Shown here: in pieces, positions 48,701 through 58,419 of the stretch
How positions within the stretch are numbered: the stretch's first letter is position 1
Layout of the letters: each line of letters starts with the position of its first letter
Origin: Planctomycetota bacterium
GTDB taxonomy: Bacteria > Planctomycetota > Phycisphaerae > Phycisphaerales > UBA1924
Assembly: GCA_003696675.1 (NCBI GenBank)
Contig: RFGH01000195.1
Location: 52,806 to 116,805 of the forward strand
Length of the DNA: 64,000 bases
Reading direction: 5' to 3'
Notes under the pieces: generated by a model
Told to the model about the DNA's origin: nothing
The model's input: only the letters and a program-made list of their open reading frames with translations
The model's database searches: none
Made by a program: the position numbers and the translations under genes

Positions 48701-49898
48701 GGCTCGCGGCACGCTGGAATCGCACACGGCGTCATTGGGCGAGGCTCAGGAAGCGGTGGAGAAGGCCATGAGTGAGGCCGAGGCCGCGACTCGGGAGGCC
48801 GAGGAGCAGCGTTCGGTTGTCCGAAACGCGGACGAGCGACTGCGTGAAGCCGGCCAGGCCGTGGCCGCTGCCCGATCCAGGGCGGAGATCGTGATGCGTG
48901 ACTGGCACGCGCTCGAGACCTCGCGGCGCGAGCTGGAGGTCAAGCGTGAACACGCCGAGGACCGCGCGTCGGAGGAGTTGGATCTGAATCTCGCCGGGGA
49001 GTACTTCGAGTACCGCGCTCTCATGGCCGACGGGGTCGTCCAACGGATCCAGGTTGAGGAATGCACCGCACGCGCCAATGTGCTGCGCGACGAGATCAAG
49101 AAGCTGGGCAGCGTGAACCTCAACTCGATCGAGGAAGAGGAGCAGTTGGCCGAGCGGAACGAGGACCTGATTGCACAGGTCAAGGACATCGACGAGGCCC
49201 GCATCCGCCTAGCCACGCTGATCGAGAAACTGAACATCGCCAGCCGCGAGCAGTTCGGCGAGGTCTTCGAGCGGATCCGCGAGGAGTTCGGCGGCAAAAA
49301 CGGCATGTTCCGAAAGCTGTTCGGCGGCGGGCGGGCCGAGGTGCGCCTGATGCCGGTGGTCAAGGTCGATGCCGACGGCAACAAGATTTTGACCGACCAG
49401 ACGGACCTGCTTGAATCCGGGATCGAGGTTATCGCCAAGCCGCCGGGCAAGGAACCACGCTCGATCAGCCAGCTTTCCGGCGGTGAGAAGACGATGACGG
49501 CCGTCGCGCTGTTGCTGGCGATCTTCCGCTCGAAGCCCAGCTGCTTCTGCGTGCTGGACGAAGTGGACGCCGCGCTGGACGAGGCCAATGTGGGCCGATT
49601 CTGCGCGACCGTAAAAGAGTTCACGGACTTCTCGCGGTTCATCGTCATCACGCACAACAAACGGACGATGCAGTCGGCCGACCGATTGTTCGGCGTCACG
49701 ATGCAGGAACGCGGCGTTTCGAAGCGGGTTTCGGTCCGATTCGATCAGGTCGGTACGGACGGGCATATTTCGGTGACCGCCGAGGCCGAGCCGGACCCGG
49801 TGGTCGAAGAGAGCGAGTCGCCGAAGCCGTCGCCGACCGGATCGCTGCGTGCCGCGCTAGCGCAGATGCGGAAATGCGACGCGGTCGTCGAGAACTGA
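45768..49898 (+). CDS. smc: Chromosome segregation protein SMC
   Basis: '[52 protein letters not shown]' and '[45 protein letters not shown]' with long coiled coils. Confidence 0.97.
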   Translation: [1376 protein letters not shown]

Positions 49899-49924
49899 TC
49901 GATCCGGGTGCTGACGAGGGCGGG

Positions 49925-50782
49925 TTAAATCCTCAGGCTCCGCAGGCTGGCGATGCGCTTCTCCGTCGGCGGGTGGGTGGCGAACAGATTGATCAGCGTG
50001 CTGCCGCCGCCGAGGTTGCTGGCCAGAGGCTCGATGATGAACAGGTTATTCATCGCCGGGTTGGGCTGGTTGAGCGGAATGCGGCGGCTCATGGCGTCGA
50101 GCTTGCCGAGGGCTGAGATCAGCCCGTCGGGTGAGCCGGCGATGCGGGCGCCGTCGGCATCGGCGACGAACTCGCGGCTGCGGCTGATCATGGCCTTGAT
50201 GAGTGCCGCACCCAGTGCGGCCAGGATGACCACGGCGAACATCACCAGAGGGTTGCCGCCCTCGCGCCGCCCTCCGCCCAACAGCAGGCCCCACTGTGCC
50301 AGGAAGGCCAGCACCCCGGAAACGGTGGCTGCGATGGTGCTGGTGAGGGTGTCGCGGTTCTTGATGTGGGCGAGCTCGTGGGCGGCGACGCCCCGAATCT
50401 CCTCGCGGGACATCGTCTGGAGAAGACCCTGCGTGAAGGCGACCGCCGCCTTCTTCGGGCTGCGCCCGGTGGCGAACGCGTTCGGAGCCGCGTGGGGGCA
50501 GATGTAGACACGCGGCATGGGCAGGCCGGCGTTGATAGCGAGCTCCTCAACCATCTCGTAGAGCCAGCCCCCCTGCTCTCGGGTCACCTCCTGGCCCCGC
50601 ATGGACTTGATCGCGATGGTGTCACTGAACCACCACGCACTCAGGTTCATCAGCCCGCCGAAGACCAGGCCAAGGATCATGCCCTCGGCGCCCCAGAGCG
50701 AGCCGACGACCACGAACAGGCCCATGAGCCCGCCGAGGAGGAGGACCGTTTTGAGGTTGTTGGCTGCGACGACACCGTTCAT
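49925..50782 (-). CDS. htpX: Zinc metalloprotease HtpX (M48)
   Basis: 'GVAAHELAHIKNRDTLTSTIAATVSGVLAFL' and 'SRSREFVADADGARIAGSP'. Confidence 0.94.
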   Translation of the reverse strand: MNGVVAANNLKTVLLLGGLMGLFVVVGSLWGAEGMILGLVFGGLMNLSAWWFSDTIAIKSMRGQEVTREQGGWLYEMVEELAINAGLPMPRVYICPHAAPNAFATGRSPKKAAVAFTQGLLQTMSREEIRGVAAHELAHIKNRDTLTSTIAATVSGVLAFLAQWGLLLGGGRREGGNPLVMFAVVILAALGAALIKAMISRSREFVADADGARIAGSPDGLISALGKLDAMSRRIPLNQPNPAMNNLFIIEPLASNLGGGSTLINLFATHPPTEKRIASLRSLRI

Positions 50783-50937
50783 GGATGCTTGGCTCCCGGA
50801 AAATCACCCCGTATTCGGGGTGGACCGATCATGCGATGCAGGGATGACTGCAACCCGCGTGCCGGTGTGAAGCGAGATTTCATCCTCGCCGCTGGCCTCG
50901 AGCCTGCCAAATCGGCAGGCCACGAGCGATGAAACGG

Positions 50938-52083
50938 TCACGGCTTTTCGACCGCGAGGCCTTCCTCCATCAGGAACGTGCGGATCGAGCCGAGCACATC
51001 CACCTGCCGCTCCCGATCGGGAACGGCGTTCATGCCCACCACGATCGCCAGATCTTGTGCGGGGTGAATGAGTATCAGTGCCATCCACCGGGTGTTGCTG
51101 CCGGAGTGCATGGACCGGCGGTCGTCAGCATCTCCGGTGATCCCCCATCCCATCGCGTAGCCGTCGCCCTCTGGATCGTCATGAAGGATGGCGAAAGTCT
51201 CGGGCTTCAGCAGCCCGCCTTGATTCCGCAGACCCGCGAGGTGCGCTCGGGCGTAACGGGCTAGGTCAGCCATCGAGCAATGGACGCGGCCGGCCGGCCC
51301 GAAGACCGGCGGATTGTCGGCACCGATCACCGCCGGAACCGGGTTGAAACCGTTGGGACCGCGCCCGTGCCCGTGTGGGAGCGTGGCTTCGGGATCATTG
51401 ATGCCCGGAGGCCCTTGGCCGGCGGAGGACATCTTCAGCGGCTCAAAGAGCTCGTGCTGGATGAGGTCCTCCCATTCGTTGCCCGTGACCGCTTCGAGCA
51501 TGTGGCCCGCGATGATGTATCCGGCGTTGGAATAGACCCAGGCCTCCCCGGGCGGTTTGGTGCCTGAGGCATTGAGAACGAACTCACTGGCCGCCCGACG
51601 CTGATCGGATAGGGGTCCCTGCAGCGACCAGAGCTTCATCATCATTGGGGCCGAAAAACGATCATCCGGCAGTCCCGCCCGGTGGGAGAGCAGCTGGCGG
51701 AGCGTGATCGACTTGGCCGGGTCCGGGATCGCTGCGGCCAGTTCGGGGGAAGCCATTTGGATGGTCGTATCCCAGTCGATCACACCCCGCTCTACGAGTC
51801 GGGCCGCGACGGTGGCCGTCATGGATTTGGTCAGCGAACCGATATGGAACGGGTCCTCACGCCGGATGGGGTCATCCCCGTCGGACGAACGGACACCGGC
51901 GACACCCCACGCGATTTCCCCTTCCGCATCGCAGGCGACGAAAGAGAGCCCCGGGACATCGACCGATTGACGCAGCCGTTCCGCGAACGCGGAGCAATCG
52001 CGGGGCTGTTCCCCGCCCCGGCCCACGGCCCAGGGGGCCAGAACCGCTGCGAGCGAAAGAAGCAACGAAATCAGCTGGCTCAT
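50938..52083 (-). CDS. Serine hydrolase, beta-lactamase/penicillin-binding-protein-like
   Basis: 'HIGSLTKSMTATVAARLVERG' (SxxK), 'VYSNAGYIIAGHMLE' (YxN), signal peptide. Confidence 0.9.
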   Translation of the reverse strand: MSQLISLLLSLAAVLAPWAVGRGGEQPRDCSAFAERLRQSVDVPGLSFVACDAEGEIAWGVAGVRSSDGDDPIRREDPFHIGSLTKSMTATVAARLVERGVIDWDTTIQMASPELAAAIPDPAKSITLRQLLSHRAGLPDDRFSAPMMMKLWSLQGPLSDQRRAASEFVLNASGTKPPGEAWVYSNAGYIIAGHMLEAVTGNEWEDLIQHELFEPLKMSSAGQGPPGINDPEATLPHGHGRGPNGFNPVPAVIGADNPPVFGPAGRVHCSMADLARYARAHLAGLRNQGGLLKPETFAILHDDPEGDGYAMGWGITGDADDRRSMHSGSNTRWMALILIHPAQDLAIVVGMNAVPDRERQVDVLGSIRTFLMEEGLAVEKP

Positions 52084-52162
52084 CGGTGGCTCCCCCTGTT
52101 CGGGCCGGGCAGCGGCCCGGCGTGGCATTCTTACCCGACCGAGGTGCGTACAGTGGCGTCGG

Positions 52163-53110
52163 ATGCTTTTCTCACTGAATGTCAACTCGATCCGGGACGC
52201 GCTCAAGAAGCGTGGTGCCCGGGCACTGGCCGTGCCGGACTTGCCGCAATACGCCCAAGAGCAGACGGGTCTTCATGCCATGACGATGGCGACCGATCTG
52301 CTCGCGGGAGCGACCAGGGACGCGCTTGTGCGGTTCCGTGAGAACGGCGACCGCGTGGGGTGCGCCTGCCTGCTGCTCAGTCAGACCGAGCCGCTGCCGT
52401 TCGGTGATCCGAAGGACAAGGCCGGCGAAGAGGCCGTGATCCGGATGACCAAGGTAGTGGAAGCCGCGTCTCTGCTCGGTTGCAACTCCGCTTCGCTCGA
52501 GATCACCGCCAAGGACACCGACGAGGTGATGGAGCTTGTTTCCCACCGAATGCGACGGGTGCTCGAGAGGGCCGATCGGCTGGAGATCATGGTCCTGATT
52601 CGACCCGGAAAGGGCCTGACCGAGGATCCTGAACGCCTGACGGACCTGATCAAGATGATCGGCGGCTTCCGGATCGGCACCATGCCGGACTTTGAGTCGG
52701 CGGTGGCGTCCGGCGATCCGGTCCATTACCTCAAGAAACTCACTCCGTACGCCTCGGTGGTCAATGCCACGACGCTCGGCTTCAGGGACCCGGAGCCTGA
52801 ACCCGCCAAGCCGGCCAGATCCAGGAAGTCGGCGAAGAAGGCCCCCGAGCCCGACCCGTCGGATGATGACGATGAGCTCACCGGCGAGGATGCCCTGCTG
52901 GCGGCTCTCCAGGCCGATCTGGACGATTTCGACGAGGTCCCCCCCCCCGAGCATGAGGGGTATGATCTTTTTCCGCTTGTGGGTGCAATCCGGGCAGTTG
53001 GGTTCGACGGAACGCTCGCGATCGATTATCGTGGGAAGGGCGACGGGACCGTGGGTGTCCTCCAAAGCCGCGACGCCCTCGAAGCGGCGCTCGAGGCGGC
53101 GAGCGAATGA
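52163..53110 (+). CDS. Sugar phosphate isomerase/epimerase-like TIM-barrel protein
   Basis: 'EAASLLGCNSASLEITAKDTDEVMELV...GTMPDFESAVASGDPVHYLKKLTPYASVVNATTLGF...AIRAVGFDGTLAIDYRGKGDGTVGVLQSRDAL'. Confidence 0.75.
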   Translation: MLFSLNVNSIRDALKKRGARALAVPDLPQYAQEQTGLHAMTMATDLLAGATRDALVRFRENGDRVGCACLLLSQTEPLPFGDPKDKAGEEAVIRMTKVVEAASLLGCNSASLEITAKDTDEVMELVSHRMRRVLERADRLEIMVLIRPGKGLTEDPERLTDLIKMIGGFRIGTMPDFESAVASGDPVHYLKKLTPYASVVNATTLGFRDPEPEPAKPARSRKSAKKAPEPDPSDDDDELTGEDALLAALQADLDDFDEVPPPEHEGYDLFPLVGAIRAVGFDGTLAIDYRGKGDGTVGVLQSRDALEAALEAASE

Positions 53111-53141
53111 CCCCTCGGAAATCCGTTGCCTTGAAGGAGGC

Positions 53142-53909
53142 ATGGCTGTGACCGCCACGGACACACCGACCGCCGGAGCCACCACGAGGACAGCCTTCCG
53201 CGTGCCGACCCACCTCCCAGTCATCATCACGATCGACGGGCCAGCGGGGACCGGTAAGTCCACCGTGGCCCGTCTGCTCGCGCACCGACTCGGCCTGGAC
53301 TTTCTCGATACGGGCGCGATGTACCGCTGCGCGGCCGCGATCATGATCGATCGCGGGATAGACCCTGAGGATGTGGGCGAGCTCGTCAGCACAGTCATCG
53401 GCGCGGATCTTCACTTCGATTGGCAGACCGATCCGCCCATGATCCTCGCGTGGGACGCACCGATGGATCACCGCATCCGCCAGCCGGATGTCACCGCGGC
53501 GGTGTCGAAGGTTGCTGCGATCGGCGAGTTGCGGAACCACATGGTGAGGAAGCAGCGGGTGATCGCCGCGCAGCACCCGCGACTGGTCACCGAGGGACGC
53601 GACCAGGGATCGGTGGTGTTTCCCGACGCGGAGGTCAAGTTCTATCTAGATGCCGACCCGGGCATCCGCGCACAGCGGCGTGACGAACAGCTCCGGGAGG
53701 GCGGGGTCGAGATCGATCTAGAAACCCTCAAGCAGCAGATTCTCGAACGCGACCGGTTGGATTCCACCCGCGCGGACGGGCCGCTGATCTGCCCGGACAA
53801 CGCCATCCGCGTTGATACATCCTCGATCGACCTGGATGGAGTCGTGGACCTGCTCGAGAAGCATGTCAGGCAGCGGATCGGGGCACTGGTGGGCGGATCG
53901 GGAGGCTGA
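53142..53909 (+). CDS. cmk: Cytidylate kinase
   Basis: 'VIITIDGPAGTGKSTVARLLAHRLGLDFLDTGAMYRCAA' and 'LVTEGRDQGSVVFPDAEVKFYLDADPGIRAQRR'. Confidence 0.95.
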   Translation: MAVTATDTPTAGATTRTAFRVPTHLPVIITIDGPAGTGKSTVARLLAHRLGLDFLDTGAMYRCAAAIMIDRGIDPEDVGELVSTVIGADLHFDWQTDPPMILAWDAPMDHRIRQPDVTAAVSKVAAIGELRNHMVRKQRVIAAQHPRLVTEGRDQGSVVFPDAEVKFYLDADPGIRAQRRDEQLREGGVEIDLETLKQQILERDRLDSTRADGPLICPDNAIRVDTSSIDLDGVVDLLEKHVRQRIGALVGGSGG

Positions 53910-53912
53910 CGG

Positions 53913-54629
53913 TTGGTCATCTCCCGGCTTCGTCGCAAGCATCCCGGTTCGTCGCTGGCGTCGCTGATCTTTTACGAGTTCTGCCGCGTGTTCGCGACGG
54001 TGCTGATGTCCGTTCTCTTCGGCTATCGCCGGCGGGGCGGGAACAACCTCCCGCGCGACGGTGCGGTGCTGGTGGTGGCGAATCATCAGAGCTATCTAGA
54101 CCCGCCGATGGTGGGCTGCGCGATGCCCCGCCGGCAGTTCGACTTTCTGGCCAGGGCGGGCCTATTCGAATCCAAGTGGCTCGGTCCCCTGATCACCGCT
54201 CTGCACTCGGTGCCGGTGAAAGAGGGCGGGAGCGATCCGGCATCCATCAAGGAGATTCTCCGCCGCCTCGAGAAGGGGCGCGTGGTATTGATCTTTCCGG
54301 AGGGTACTCGCAGCCGAAATGGGGAAATCGGTGAGTTCAAGCGGGGCGTGGCGCTGATCCTGCGAAAATCGGTGTGCCCGGTGCTCCCAGTGGGGATCTC
54401 CGGCGCCCACGAGGTCTGGCCGCGCGGCGGCAAGCCGAGGGTGTTCCATGGGAAGGCTGTGGTCCAGGTCGGCGAGCCCATCGCTCATAACGAACTCATG
54501 AAGGACGGCCCGGACGCGGCGCTCGCCAGACTCCGTGAAGAAGTCTCGCGGCTAGTCGATATCGCGGATGGGCTCCGAACATCCCGGCCGATTGACTCGC
54601 TCGATGGAGCGATCAGACGACCATCTTGA
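53913..54629 (+). CDS. plsC: 1-acyl-sn-glycerol-3-phosphate acyltransferase
   Basis: 'VVANHQSYLDPPMVG' (HxxxxD-type) and 'VVLIFPEGTRSRNGEIGEFKRGVALI'. Confidence 0.93.
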   Translation: MVISRLRRKHPGSSLASLIFYEFCRVFATVLMSVLFGYRRRGGNNLPRDGAVLVVANHQSYLDPPMVGCAMPRRQFDFLARAGLFESKWLGPLITALHSVPVKEGGSDPASIKEILRRLEKGRVVLIFPEGTRSRNGEIGEFKRGVALILRKSVCPVLPVGISGAHEVWPRGGKPRVFHGKAVVQVGEPIAHNELMKDGPDAALARLREEVSRLVDIADGLRTSRPIDSLDGAIRRPS

Positions 54630-55422
54630 GCGCCGCGAGTGAGAGCACAACCACGATCACGGCCTTGAGAGCCGGGATTTTCAGCGTGTGGCTCAGCCAT
54701 GCGCCAAGAAAGCCGCCTGCGAGTGCGCCCGCGCCCATGGGACCCGCGATGGCGATCGCGTCCATGGGAGTCAGGCCGAGGGCCTCGAGGTCGGCGTTGA
54801 AGTGGATCTTGATGAGTTTGCTGGTTGCTCCCACGGCCGCGCTGATCCACATGACCGCCGCGCTGCCGGCGATAGCCTGACGAAGCGGCATGCCGGCGAC
54901 CTGAAGCAGGGGAACGAGGAGAATGCCTCCTCCCACACCGAGAAACCCCGCCGCGAATCCCGTGAACAGCCCGATGATCGCGAGCACGATGGGCTTGGGG
55001 GTCGGGGCATCGTCGGGTCGCTCGGGCAAGCGCCGGACCAGCGTCACGATGGTGTACAGGCAGTAGGCCCAGATGAAGCTCGCGAAGACCCACTTGTTGA
55101 CCGTGCCTTTCACGAGCCCGGACGCGAGTACGCCCGACAAGGCGCCGACGCTCATCGAGGTGGCGAGCCAGGCCATGATGCCCGGTCGGACGGCTTTCTT
55201 CTGGCGGTGCTTGAGTGATGCGGACAAGGCGACCACGATGTTGACCAGCATGGACGCCGCCATGTAGATGTGGTGTTCGTCGTCGTTCTCGGTGCGATAG
55301 CCGTGAAACAACGCCAGACCGGGCAGCATCACGATCGATCCGCCGATGCCCGCCAGCCCGCCCACCACGCCGGCGACGAGCCCGATGCCGAGATCGATCA
55401 CGAACGTTTGGGTGTCGAGCAA
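54613..55422 (-). CDS. TauE/SafE (TSUP) family membrane transporter
   Basis: 'GLVAGVVGGLAGIGGSIVMLPGL' and 'GFAAGFLGVGGGILLVPLLQVAGMPLRQAIAGSAAVMWISA'. Confidence 0.92.
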   Translation of the reverse strand: MLDTQTFVIDLGIGLVAGVVGGLAGIGGSIVMLPGLALFHGYRTENDDEHHIYMAASMLVNIVVALSASLKHRQKKAVRPGIMAWLATSMSVGALSGVLASGLVKGTVNKWVFASFIWAYCLYTIVTLVRRLPERPDDAPTPKPIVLAIIGLFTGFAAGFLGVGGGILLVPLLQVAGMPLRQAIAGSAAVMWISAAVGATSKLIKIHFNADLEALGLTPMDAIAIAGPMGAGALAGGFLGAWLSHTLKIPALKAVIVVVLSLAALKMVV

Positions 55423-55788
55423 GAAGGGTCCTTTCGCTGATCAGGCATCATTGCGCCCCGGGCAGGCGGCCGCGATCACGCCTTGCTGCGCGAGACGCCC
55501 ACACCTCTGGCCCGGCAATATGGGCTTGTGTGGCGATCTTTACCCCCGGTCTAGGGCAAAAACCCCATGCCCTTTAGAGCGGTTTTCGGCCTGAAAAGGT
55601 GGTTCTGTGCTGCCTGTATCGCTCATGCGGCGTTGCGGATCGGCCGAGTGTGGACAAGTCCCGGGCTTGCCTGTGCCCGGGTGGCGAGTGGGCTACCATA
55701 CGCCAACGGCCCCAGGGACGGGGCCGCGAGCGCCTTGGCTGGCTCGCTTCGGACGGAACCGTTCGCGTAACGGACACACGAAGACTCG

Positions 55789-56508
55789 ATGCCGCCGGAG
55801 GCCCCTTTGACCCATCCGCAGACTCGCAAACGACTCCGCGTTGATGCGTCGTCGCTGGCCCGCTTTGTTGGGGCTGCGATCGTCGTATCGGGTGTGATGG
55901 GAAGCGCGATCTGGACCAAGCGGGCCGGCACGCTCCCGGCCCTGGTGGGCATTGATCGCGGCAGCACGCTTGGTCGGCGTGCCGAGACCACGAGCGGAAC
56001 GCATGTCGAGACCGTCGCGTTCGTGGCTCCCACCGCTCCCGCCATCGAGGTCCCCGACGAACCGACGATCGAGATCATCGGCGAGGAACCCATCACCGAG
56101 TCAAGCCCCGAGTGGACGCCGGACACACGCTGGTTCGACGGGCGGCCGGTGCGCCCGAACAAGGTGATTCTGATGAAAGTGACCGGCTATTCGCCGGATC
56201 ACCGCTCCTGCGGAGCGTTCGCCGACGGCCAGACCGCGACGCTCCACTCCGTGTGGACCAACGGCATGCAGCTGGTTGCCGCGGATCCCAAGGTGCTCCC
56301 GTACGGCACGATGATCACCGTGCCGGGCTACGCGGGCGAGCAGATCGTTCCTGTCCTGGACTGTGGCGGTGCCATCAAGGGAAACCGACTGGACCTGCTC
56401 TTCCCGACGCATGAGGCTGCGCTCCGGTGGGGCGTCAAGACGCTTCGGGTGACGGTCTGGGAGTATGCCGACGGGCTGCCTGCCCCTAATCCACGCAAGG
56501 TTCGCTGA
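55789..56508 (+). CDS. 3D-domain (MltA C-terminal-like) exported protein
   Basis: 'VTGYSPDHRSCG...VAADPKVLPYGTMITVPGYAGEQIVPVLDCGGAIKGNRLDLLFPTHEAALRWGVKTLRVTVWEY'. Confidence 0.88.
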   Translation: MPPEAPLTHPQTRKRLRVDASSLARFVGAAIVVSGVMGSAIWTKRAGTLPALVGIDRGSTLGRRAETTSGTHVETVAFVAPTAPAIEVPDEPTIEIIGEEPITESSPEWTPDTRWFDGRPVRPNKVILMKVTGYSPDHRSCGAFADGQTATLHSVWTNGMQLVAADPKVLPYGTMITVPGYAGEQIVPVLDCGGAIKGNRLDLLFPTHEAALRWGVKTLRVTVWEYADGLPAPNPRKVR

Positions 56509-56592
56509 GCCAAACCGGCTTCGACATCCGCATTGCTTCGTGACTCAGATGCGATCGTCCGGGCGTCAGCGGTTCCTCTTCTGGCGAGCGCC

Positions 56593-57552
56593 TCACTCAT
56601 GATCGAAGTCGATCTCACCAACCAGCGAGCGGATCGCGCTGACGCCCTGACCGGCGGTCCATCGTTCGAGGCCCTTGATGACCTTTGAAGCGCACTTGGG
56701 ATCAACAAAGGAGCCAGCACCGATCTGCACGCAGGTCGCCCCGGCGAGGATGAACTCCGCGGCATCTTGCCAACGCGTCACGCCGCCTGCCGCGACGATT
56801 GGAACGCCGGCATCGCGGGCGAACTTGCGGTAGACATCGTGCACGATCTTGACCACGACCGCGTGGACCGCGGGGCCGGAAAGACCGCCAGTGATGTTCG
56901 CGAGCAGCGGCTTTCTTGTGCGCACATCGACGCCCATGGCGGGGATGGTGTTGCACAGGGTCAGCCCGTCCGCACCGGCAGCCACCGCGACACGGGCCAG
57001 ATCCGCCGGGCCGTGGGGTGTGCCGACGGTGACAGGACTGAGCTTCACGAGCATTCTGGTCGTGCCGAGGACCGGACGCAGGGCGGACAGCAACTCTTGC
57101 AACGCCCCGGGGTCGGCCCCGAACTCCACGCCGCCGTGGACATTCGGACAGGACACATTGATCTCGACCATTGGGATCGCGGGTGCCCGCTCCATCGCGG
57201 CGGCGACCGCGAGGTAGTCCTCGATCGTAAAGCCGGCGACCGAGCCGATGACCGCGCACGGCACGGATGCAGCCCGCGGAATGATCTCGGACTCAAAGAC
57301 CTCGATTCCCGGATTGGCCAGACCGATGGCGTTGAGCATGCCGGCCCTCGTCCAGGTGATGCGGGGCTCTGGGTTGCCTTGCCTGGGAAGCCGGGTGATC
57401 GACTTGGTGACAATCGCCCCGATGTCGTCGAGACGCAGCACGCCGGAGGTCTCATCGAGCAACCCGGCCGTCCCGCCCGCCAGCATGACCGGGGAGGCCA
57501 GCGGGATGCCGCACAGATCGGTCTGGAGCCGGGGGGAATGAGTGCTCGCCAT
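56593..57552 (-). CDS. pyrD: Dihydroorotate dehydrogenase
   Basis: 'VEINVSCPNVHGGVEFGADPGALQELLSAL', 'LVKLSPVTVGTPHGPADLARVAVAAGADGLTLCNTI', 'GGLSGPAVHAVVVKIV', 'PIVAAGGVTRWQDAAEFILAGATCVQIGAGSF'. Confidence 0.94.
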   Translation of the reverse strand: MASTHSPRLQTDLCGIPLASPVMLAGGTAGLLDETSGVLRLDDIGAIVTKSITRLPRQGNPEPRITWTRAGMLNAIGLANPGIEVFESEIIPRAASVPCAVIGSVAGFTIEDYLAVAAAMERAPAIPMVEINVSCPNVHGGVEFGADPGALQELLSALRPVLGTTRMLVKLSPVTVGTPHGPADLARVAVAAGADGLTLCNTIPAMGVDVRTRKPLLANITGGLSGPAVHAVVVKIVHDVYRKFARDAGVPIVAAGGVTRWQDAAEFILAGATCVQIGAGSFVDPKCASKVIKGLERWTAGQGVSAIRSLVGEIDFDHE

Positions 57553-57589
57553 CGCCGAAAGCCTACCCGGATCGCGCTACCCTTGTCCT

Positions 57590-58318
57590 ATGGATCCAGA
57601 AACCCGCATCGCCCAGTTCCGCAAACTCATCGAGCAGGACCCTACTTCAGACATGGCCTACTTCTCCCTCGGTCAGGCCCTCAGCCAAGCCGGGCGATTC
57701 GAAGAGGCCGGTCAGGCGTTCGAGAAGTGCACCGAGCTCAACCCGGCGATGACGAAAGGCTTTCAGCTCGCCGGTGCCGCTTTTATGGCCGCAGGACAGG
57801 ACGAGCGGGCGAAGGACTTGCTCAAGCGTGGCTACGCGGAGGCGACCACCCGTGGGGACCTCCTGCCCAAGAAGGCGATGGCCGACCTGCTCACACAACT
57901 GGGCGAACCCGTGCCGGAAGTGACTGACGGACCCGCCGAACCGAAGCCCTCGGGCGATTTCAAGTGCCGCAAGTCCGGACGGATGGGTAACCGGCTTCCG
58001 AGGCCTCCCTTCCGAACGGGTGTCGGGCGATGGATCCAAGAGAACATCTCGCGCGAGACATTCGACGAATGGATCCGTCTGGGAACCAAGATCATCAACG
58101 AACTCCGGCTCGACCTGTCCCGCGATGAGCACGACGCCGTGTATGACTACGCCATGCGCCGTTTCCTCGGCATTGACGACACGCTGTACAGCGATCTGAT
58201 GGACGGTCGGACGCCTCCGCCGATAGACCCGCAGTTCCGTGATGTGATCGACGAGATCATGAAACGGGGAGGACATCTTGAGGAGTTCCAAGGGGATATG
58301 CACACCCGTGTGCGGTAA
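57590..58318 (+). CDS. TPR protein fused to YggX-like (Fe(II)-trafficking) domain
   Basis: N-terminal 'AYFSLGQALSQAGRFEEAGQAFEKCTELNPAMTKGFQLAGAAFMAAGQDERAKDLL'; C-terminal 'CRKSGRMGNRLPRPPFRTGVGRWIQENISRETFDEWIRLGTKIINELRLDLSRDEHDAVYDYAMRRFLG'. Confidence 0.82.
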   Translation: MDPETRIAQFRKLIEQDPTSDMAYFSLGQALSQAGRFEEAGQAFEKCTELNPAMTKGFQLAGAAFMAAGQDERAKDLLKRGYAEATTRGDLLPKKAMADLLTQLGEPVPEVTDGPAEPKPSGDFKCRKSGRMGNRLPRPPFRTGVGRWIQENISRETFDEWIRLGTKIINELRLDLSRDEHDAVYDYAMRRFLGIDDTLYSDLMDGRTPPPIDPQFRDVIDEIMKRGGHLEEFQGDMHTRVR

Positions 58319-58419
58319 GCCCATCGGTGCTCCAGCCGATCGGACAACCCCGGACGCACCAGCTACGATCTCGCCCGCCGAGGCCGAGTTCCCCGACGGC
58401 CCAAGATGAGGAGAACCCG

